The notes under the pieces: generated by a model
The model's database searches: none
What the model saw: only the letters and a program-made list of their open reading frames with translations
Told to the model about the DNA's origin: nothing
Position numbers and translations under genes: made by a program
Part shown: positions 59,143-64,000 of the stretch, piece after piece
Position numbering within the stretch: position 1 is the first letter of the stretch
Layout of the letters: each line of letters begins with the position of its first letter
DNA from: Zonotrichia leucophrys gambelii
Taxonomy: Eukaryota > Chordata > Aves > Passeriformes > Passerellidae
NCBI RefSeq assembly: GCF_028769735.1
Contig: NC_088173.1
Coordinates: 68,880,463-68,944,462 of the forward strand
Reading direction: 5' to 3'
Length of the DNA: 64,000 nt

Positions 59143-59330
59143 CTGGTCAGGTGGTCCCACTGCTGATTTCCTCTTGAGGGAACCACTGGCACTGTAGGCA
59201 GGAGGAGGTGATTTGTATTCAGCTGTGCAGAGGTGAAGGCATCTTCTCCACCCGGCAGCAAGGGCAGGGTCTCTGCTACTTCACAAAAGTAGATCAGAGC
59301 AGCAGCATCTCCCAGTTTCCACTGAACCAG
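59143..59330 (-). other. Candidate 188-bp minus-strand exon
   Basis: Read on minus: acceptor CACAAACTTACAG, donor GACCAG/GTAGAA, and a single frame open across all 188 bp. It reads LVQWKLGDAAALIYFCEVAE, then TLPLLPGGEDAFTSAQLN, then LLLPTVPVVPSRGNQQWDHL. An open 188-bp frame bounded by splice-like sites is better than most here, but the acceptor's pyrimidine tract is poor and the protein is not recognised. Confidence 0.3.
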
Positions 59331-59900
59331 CTGTAAGTTTGTGTTTTTGCAGTTTACAGCCACATAACCCAGCCCTGAGCTGCCCCAGCCCTGCAGGAGC
59401 TGCAGCCTCCTCACCATCCCTTTTTGTACTCGCCCCAGACCTTGCCCTTACACCTCATCAGGACACACAGCTGCTGGCCCCACTTGTGTCCATCCCAGGG
59501 ATGGTGGAAGGAGCTGGGAATCTGTGCCAGGGGCAGTGTTAATCACTGACTGATTAATTAATGCCTGGAGGTGTTTACCCAACACCACCTCCAGGGAGAT
59601 CAGGGTTAATAACAGATCTGTCACCTTGCAGCTCCTGTAAAAGCCTCTCAATGGCATTTTTCATATTTTTAGTATGGCTTTTTAATACTCCCAGTCTTAT
59701 CAGTCTAGGAATGCTTGATCTATGGATTTTTATTTGTGTGTACTTAGAAATAAACATCCACAAACACACACCCATGTATGCAGGAGAGAGGCATTGGGCA
59801 CTTTAGGTCACTGGAAATTTTATTTGCTGCCATCAATCCCATCCTTTTCCATGTGGTCTCATTTCCTGGCTTGTTTTATCAATACAGAACAATCACAGGG

Positions 59901-59984
59901 AATAGAATAGAATAGAATAGAATAGAATAGAATAGAATAGAATAGAATAGAATAGAATAGAATAGAATAGAATAGAATAGAATA
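59901..59984. repeat. (AATAG)n microsatellite at a CR1 tail
   Basis: About 17 uninterrupted AATAG units joined directly to the 3' end of the minus-strand CR1 that follows. On the CR1 sense strand this is (CTATT)n, so it probably grew from the CR1 terminal ATTCTATG-type repeat. Confidence 0.95.
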
Positions 59985-60370
59985 TCCTGGGTTGGAAAAG
60001 GACCCACAGGGACCAGCAATCCAGCTCCTGGCCCTGCACAGGAAACCCCAACAATCCCACCCTGTGCCTGTCCAAGCATTTCCTGAGCTCTGCCTCTCTG
60101 GGGTGCCTGTTCAGTGCCCAATCACACTCTGGGGGAAGAACCTTTTCCTAATATCCATCCTAAATCTTCTTTTTGTGCCATTTTTCTGAGTCCTGTCACT
60201 GTTCCCAGAGAGCAGAGATTGGTGTTGCCCCTCATGAGGATGTTGAAGACCACAATGAGTCTCCCCTCAGTTTCCTTTTTCTCCAGTTTGAACAAACCTC
60301 CTATGGGTTCTCCTCTAGACCCTTCACCATTTTTGTGGCCTTCCTTTGGGTTTTATAGCTTTATATCATT
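59985..60370 (-). mobile_element. CR1 LINE 3' region
   Basis: ATCCTGGGTTGGAAAAGGAC, CAGCTCCTGGCCCTGCACAG, GAACCTTTTCCTAATATCCA and GTCTCCCCTCAGTTTCCTTT follow a reverse-complemented CR1. The copy is well preserved. Confidence 0.92.
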
Positions 60371-60629
60371 AATTCTGATCATATCCTTATGACATGGCTC
60401 AGGAAAATGGACTGGCCAAAATCTAGATGATGGTCAAAATCTGCCTGGTTTCTAACTGCATCAGCATCCTGAGCTATGTCTCTACATGATATTGCATAAA
60501 AATATCAATGTTTCTGACAAACCTGGCAGTGCCCGTTGGAAATAAGGACAGGAATATGAGGCTGGGGGTGAAGGAGACAGAGTGGCTGCAGAAACTCTGG
60601 TTTGGCTGAGCTAAAACCCCGTGGGACTG

Positions 60630-61047
60630 TGTCACATTCACATTCTCTGATAAAATCCCTTCACCCAGGGTTTTTCTCCTGGGAAGCTGAGAAGCCTCAG
60701 AGAAAAGGAAAACAATTCTTATCTCATTTGCTTCTCCTGTGTTGTGCTCATGTGCAATGTGTTTGGAGATTGTTTACCCACAGGTGATTGTTCCATTGGA
60801 TTCTGCTGGGAGTTGTTTGCACTCTTTGGCCAACCAGGGCCAAGCTGTGTCAGGACTCTGGAAAGAGTCAGGAGTTTTGATTTTTTTTTTTTTTTTAATA
60901 TTTAGTAAGTATCCTTTCTGTATTCTTTATTATAGTATAGTATTCTTTAATATAATATAGTATAATAAAATAATAAATCAGCCTTCTGAGAACATGGAGT
61001 CAGATTCATCATTCCTCCCTGCCCTGAGGGTACCTGCAAATACAATA
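60630..61047 (+). mobile_element. Solo LTR, family A copy 6
   Basis: A 418-bp LTR with a perfect 6-bp target duplication GGACTG (60624-60629 and 61048-61053). It is very similar to copy 5: CACCCAGGGTTTTTCTCCTG, TTGTTTACCCACAGGTGATT, then an AT core, AATAAAATAATAAATCAGCC and TTCTGAGAACATGGAGTCAG, ending TGCAAATACAATA. A T-run (about 60880) has grown inside it. Confidence 0.92.
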
Positions 61048-61919
61048 GGACTGCACCCTTAGAGTGCATTTAGGGTTGTACAGTGATTTTCAGGCATCCT
61101 CACACACACACAACACATGGCCAAAAGCACGCATGGAAACAAATGTGGCAGAAAACCTTGCACAGACAGAGAAAGTCCTGTTTATAAAATCTTCAGGGAA
61201 CAACTGTACCTTGTCTGTCTGTAAAGTTTCTAGCACACAATGGCAGCCAAAGGAAAAAAAGAAATAAATTAAAAGATTAGCAGGCCTCCGGAACAGAGGA
61301 GGTTGGCAAGGGAAACGTTCCCAACGTGAAAAATTTCGCATGTGGAAATGAGGTGTGAGCCCTGCCATCAATTTGAGCCGTGGCTGATGGAACACAGCGA
61401 ACGTGCTGGGGTGAAGGCAGCACAGACAGCAGCAGATGATTCACAGCCACATGGTTCTCATCCTATTAAATGGAAATGAGGCATCCACAGCCCAGGCTGC
61501 AGCTCAGGGGAGGATTGTGGCTGTGGCCATGAAATAGCAACGGGTGAGGGATTTTCCAATTATTCAAACAGCAGTGAGTGAGAAGGGCTGCCCTCCAGCT
61601 CAGAAATGCCACGAGTGCTGTGGCCACAGTCACACTTCCAGGGGAGTTATTTACCAAGTTTTATAAGCTGCCTCACTTCAGCACACATTTAACCCTTAAC
61701 TTTAGGGCTATGGGATACAGGGACTCATCTAGATCCATGAAAACCTCTCCCCTCCCCAGGAAAAATGTTATACTGTAAACCCACACTGTGTGTCTTCTGG
61801 TTGAGGTCCAGTCTTCCAGAACCAGTGAAAAGTTCATCAAAATCAAGGGCAGTGCTTCTAGTCTTCCATCATCTTTGGATCAGGCTCCTAATGAAACCAT
61901 CTGTTCCAATGCATCTTCA
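61048..61919. other. Spacer between two inverted LTRs
   Basis: Unique sequence with a short (CA)n run near 61100. Short open frames on both strands show no motif. Confidence 0.4.
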
Positions 61920-62320
61920 GGTGGTGGTGTTTGAGGGTCCCCAGGATGAGGGGAGAGACGAGGATCTGACTCCATGGTTCAGAAGGCTGATTTACTATTT
62001 TATGATATATATTATATTAAAAGAAAATGCTATACTAAAACTACACTAAAGAAAGAGAAAGGAGACATCAGAAAGCTAAACAAGAATGAATAATAAAATC
62101 TTGTTACTGACCAGAGAGTCTGACACAGCTGGACTGGGATTGGTCATTAATTAAAAACAATTCACATGAGACCAATCAAAGATGCACCTGTTGGTGAGCA
62201 ACCTCCAGACCACATTCCAAGCAATCAGATAATTATTGTTTACATCTATTTTCTGAGGCTTCTCAGCTTTTCAGGAGAAAAACCCTGGCGAAAGCATTTT
62301 CATAAAATATCACAGTGACA
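61920..62320 (-). mobile_element. Solo LTR, family A copy 7
   Basis: A 401-bp LTR with a perfect 6-bp target duplication TCTTCA (61914-61919 and 62321-62326). It shares GATCTGACTCCATGGTTCAG, GGGATTGGTCATTAATTAAA, GAGACCAATCAAAGATGCAC and the CATTTTCATAAAATATCAC end. It resembles copy 3 most (GAGACCAATCA-AGATGCACC). The AT core is short here (GATATATATTATATT). Confidence 0.9.
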
Positions 62321-62326
62321 TCTTCA

Positions 62327-64000
62327 CAATGGGAAAAACAGCTCCAGAGGAATTTTGAAACCATTGCTCTTCTTTGCCTTTTGTTTTTCATCCTTCACCA
62401 TCTGCCCTGCTTTCTTCAAGTGAGAAATAAGAAGTTTTTAGGCGCCACAGAAAGAGATGACAGGTGAGGCACAGCTCATGAGGTGTGGACATGGATCACT
62501 CCCTGTTCCTACCAGCATGAGTAAACCTGTGATGGCACTGGAGCAATGAGTGTGGCCTGAAGCTATTCCTGAGGTGATAAATTCTCAGCAGAAATGTGGG
62601 TACAAACATACAAAGGTAATTGCAGACATTGCAAACCCACCTTTTCATTTTCCTCATCCTGCCAGGTACTGAGCAGTGCTGAGGCAGTTTTCTGTGAATT
62701 TTGCTCTTTCTTCCCTTGGGAAGTTGCTGCCAAAGCACAAGCACTTGAAACTAACAAAAACAAGCATCTTCTACAGAAATAGGAGAGCTACATAAAATCA
62801 AATCAAATAGGCTTTAAAAAAATAGAAAGAAAACACCTCCCATGAAGCTTGACCATCCTCAGCTCAAAATTCATATAATCAGGAGAAATACTGAGATTCT
62901 CTTTTCACAGCTTGTTCTGTTCATCTGTCTCAAGTGTGGCAAAAGGAATTGCTGAGGATTTGTTGCTGCTCTTTCCTTCTATGTCTGTTCTGCCACCTTC
63001 ACTGATTGAATCATACATTGGATTTTTTTTTCCCCAAAAGGAAACAGTTCAATTTAGGCTCAAGGCTTGACTCAAAGCCAGCAGAAGTCATTCAGTGGGG
63101 GAAAAGATTTTCAGCCTTTTCTTTTATTCCACCTTCACAGACCACATAGGACTGCCCTGCCAGGCCATCAGTGTGTAATCTACACAGGGATGCATAGATA
63201 CTGAAATACAGGTACTGAAATAGCATTTCTGTAGCTTTTTGTATAACTTTTTGTATCTGCAGTCAATGAGAAAACATCCCACCTATTTGAAATCAATATC
63301 TAAGGCTGGGATCAATGGTGCTTCCACAGGTGCCAAAATCCTTTTCCATTGACTGCTGAGAACCCAGACAATGAGCATAGGTCAGGCACTGAGCTTTTAG
63401 ATGCATCCACATAAATCAGTAGACTTTGCTGTAAATTCTCAAGGCTTTCTGCTGCTTTCAGTAGTCAAAGGAGAGCTTTCCCTTCCTCTGATACTCTCAG
63501 CAGGACAGCCTGTGAATCAATCTGCATACTGCTTCACAGACAAAAAATGATATTTTTTTTCCTGCATTCAGCAGGAGGGGCTGTAAATGTTGTCCTCTTT
63601 GCTTTTCTTCCCCTTGGGCAGCAATAGGTGAGGCAGTGAGATCTTAGCAGAGAGGAAATGAAGTTCAGGAACACTCAGTAGAATGTCCTGTCATGTCATG
63701 TGGGAGGGATGAAAAGTTAAACTCTCCCCCGCGGTGGAGATAAAAATTTGTCAGGTTCTGGTATGGATGAACATCCCTGTTACCAGGGACATCATTTTCA
63801 AATACTGTGCTGCTCCAGGTCATTCTTAAACCACACAGGCTGTTGGAATGATTAAGGTGCATAATGTGAACTCAGAGACTCATGGTTATTCTCACAGACA
63901 GCAAAAATATGATCTTATTTTTTTTCTGCATTAGTGGTCAAAAAATAAGTTAGGATTGTGATAAGAAAATGTGATTTGTGGGCTGGATTTCACTTCTGGC
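62327..64000. other. Unique DNA, nothing recognised
   Basis: No repeat family or gene recognised to the end of the window. Short open frames at 62496-62782 overlap on both strands. Confidence 0.5.

Noticed and set aside
1..64000. CRISPR arrays, operons, riboswitches, phage or plasmid modules
   Set aside because: The sequence is vertebrate nuclear DNA. The regular repeats present are micro- and minisatellites without spacer structure, and no tRNA or rRNA gene was seen.

Overview
This is a stretch of AT-rich vertebrate nuclear DNA, almost certainly from a bird and most likely a songbird. Evidence: at least sixteen CR1 LINE fragments, many keeping the avian CR1 3' end; many short solo endogenous-retrovirus LTRs and no SINE seen; long unique intergenic or intronic stretches; and no long open frame recognised as a protein. 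There are no operons, CRISPR arrays or RNA genes. Most of the window is intergenic or intronic.

Layout. 1-12.2 kb: two related solo LTRs (882-1370, 1533-1951), a class-I-like solo LTR (3334-3787), CR1 fragments, a 700-bp minisatellite with a ~23-bp unit (10711-11410), and a CR1 split by a solo LTR. 12.2-25.5 kb: mostly unique DNA with CR1 pieces, an LTR-like block carrying three 45-bp tandem units (15085-15219), and T-rich tracts. 25.5-30.6 kb: a cluster of LTRs, namely two copies of one ~610-bp family in opposite orientation around an LTR of another family, then an ERVL-like LTR. 30.6-47.3 kb: mostly unique DNA with short plus-strand candidate exons whose splice phases agree (unproven). 47.3-64 kb: more solo LTRs and CR1s, a CR1 whose tail has grown into an (AATAG)n array, and one recognisable gene relic.

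Most notable item: at 51298-52027 on the minus strand is one exon of an SLC4-type bicarbonate transporter. It has a frameshifting deletion and is cut in two by a solo LTR (51397-51843) flanked by a 4-bp target duplication (ATGG). It looks like a dead, unprocessed gene fragment; no other SLC4 exon was recognised.

Second theme: solo LTR archaeology. Seven copies of one LTR family carry a TATAT-type tract at the same internal place; six have perfect 6-bp target duplications readable by eye, and one sits inside a CR1. In at least two copies the tract has expanded into a long microsatellite. Family names were not assigned because no database could be searched.
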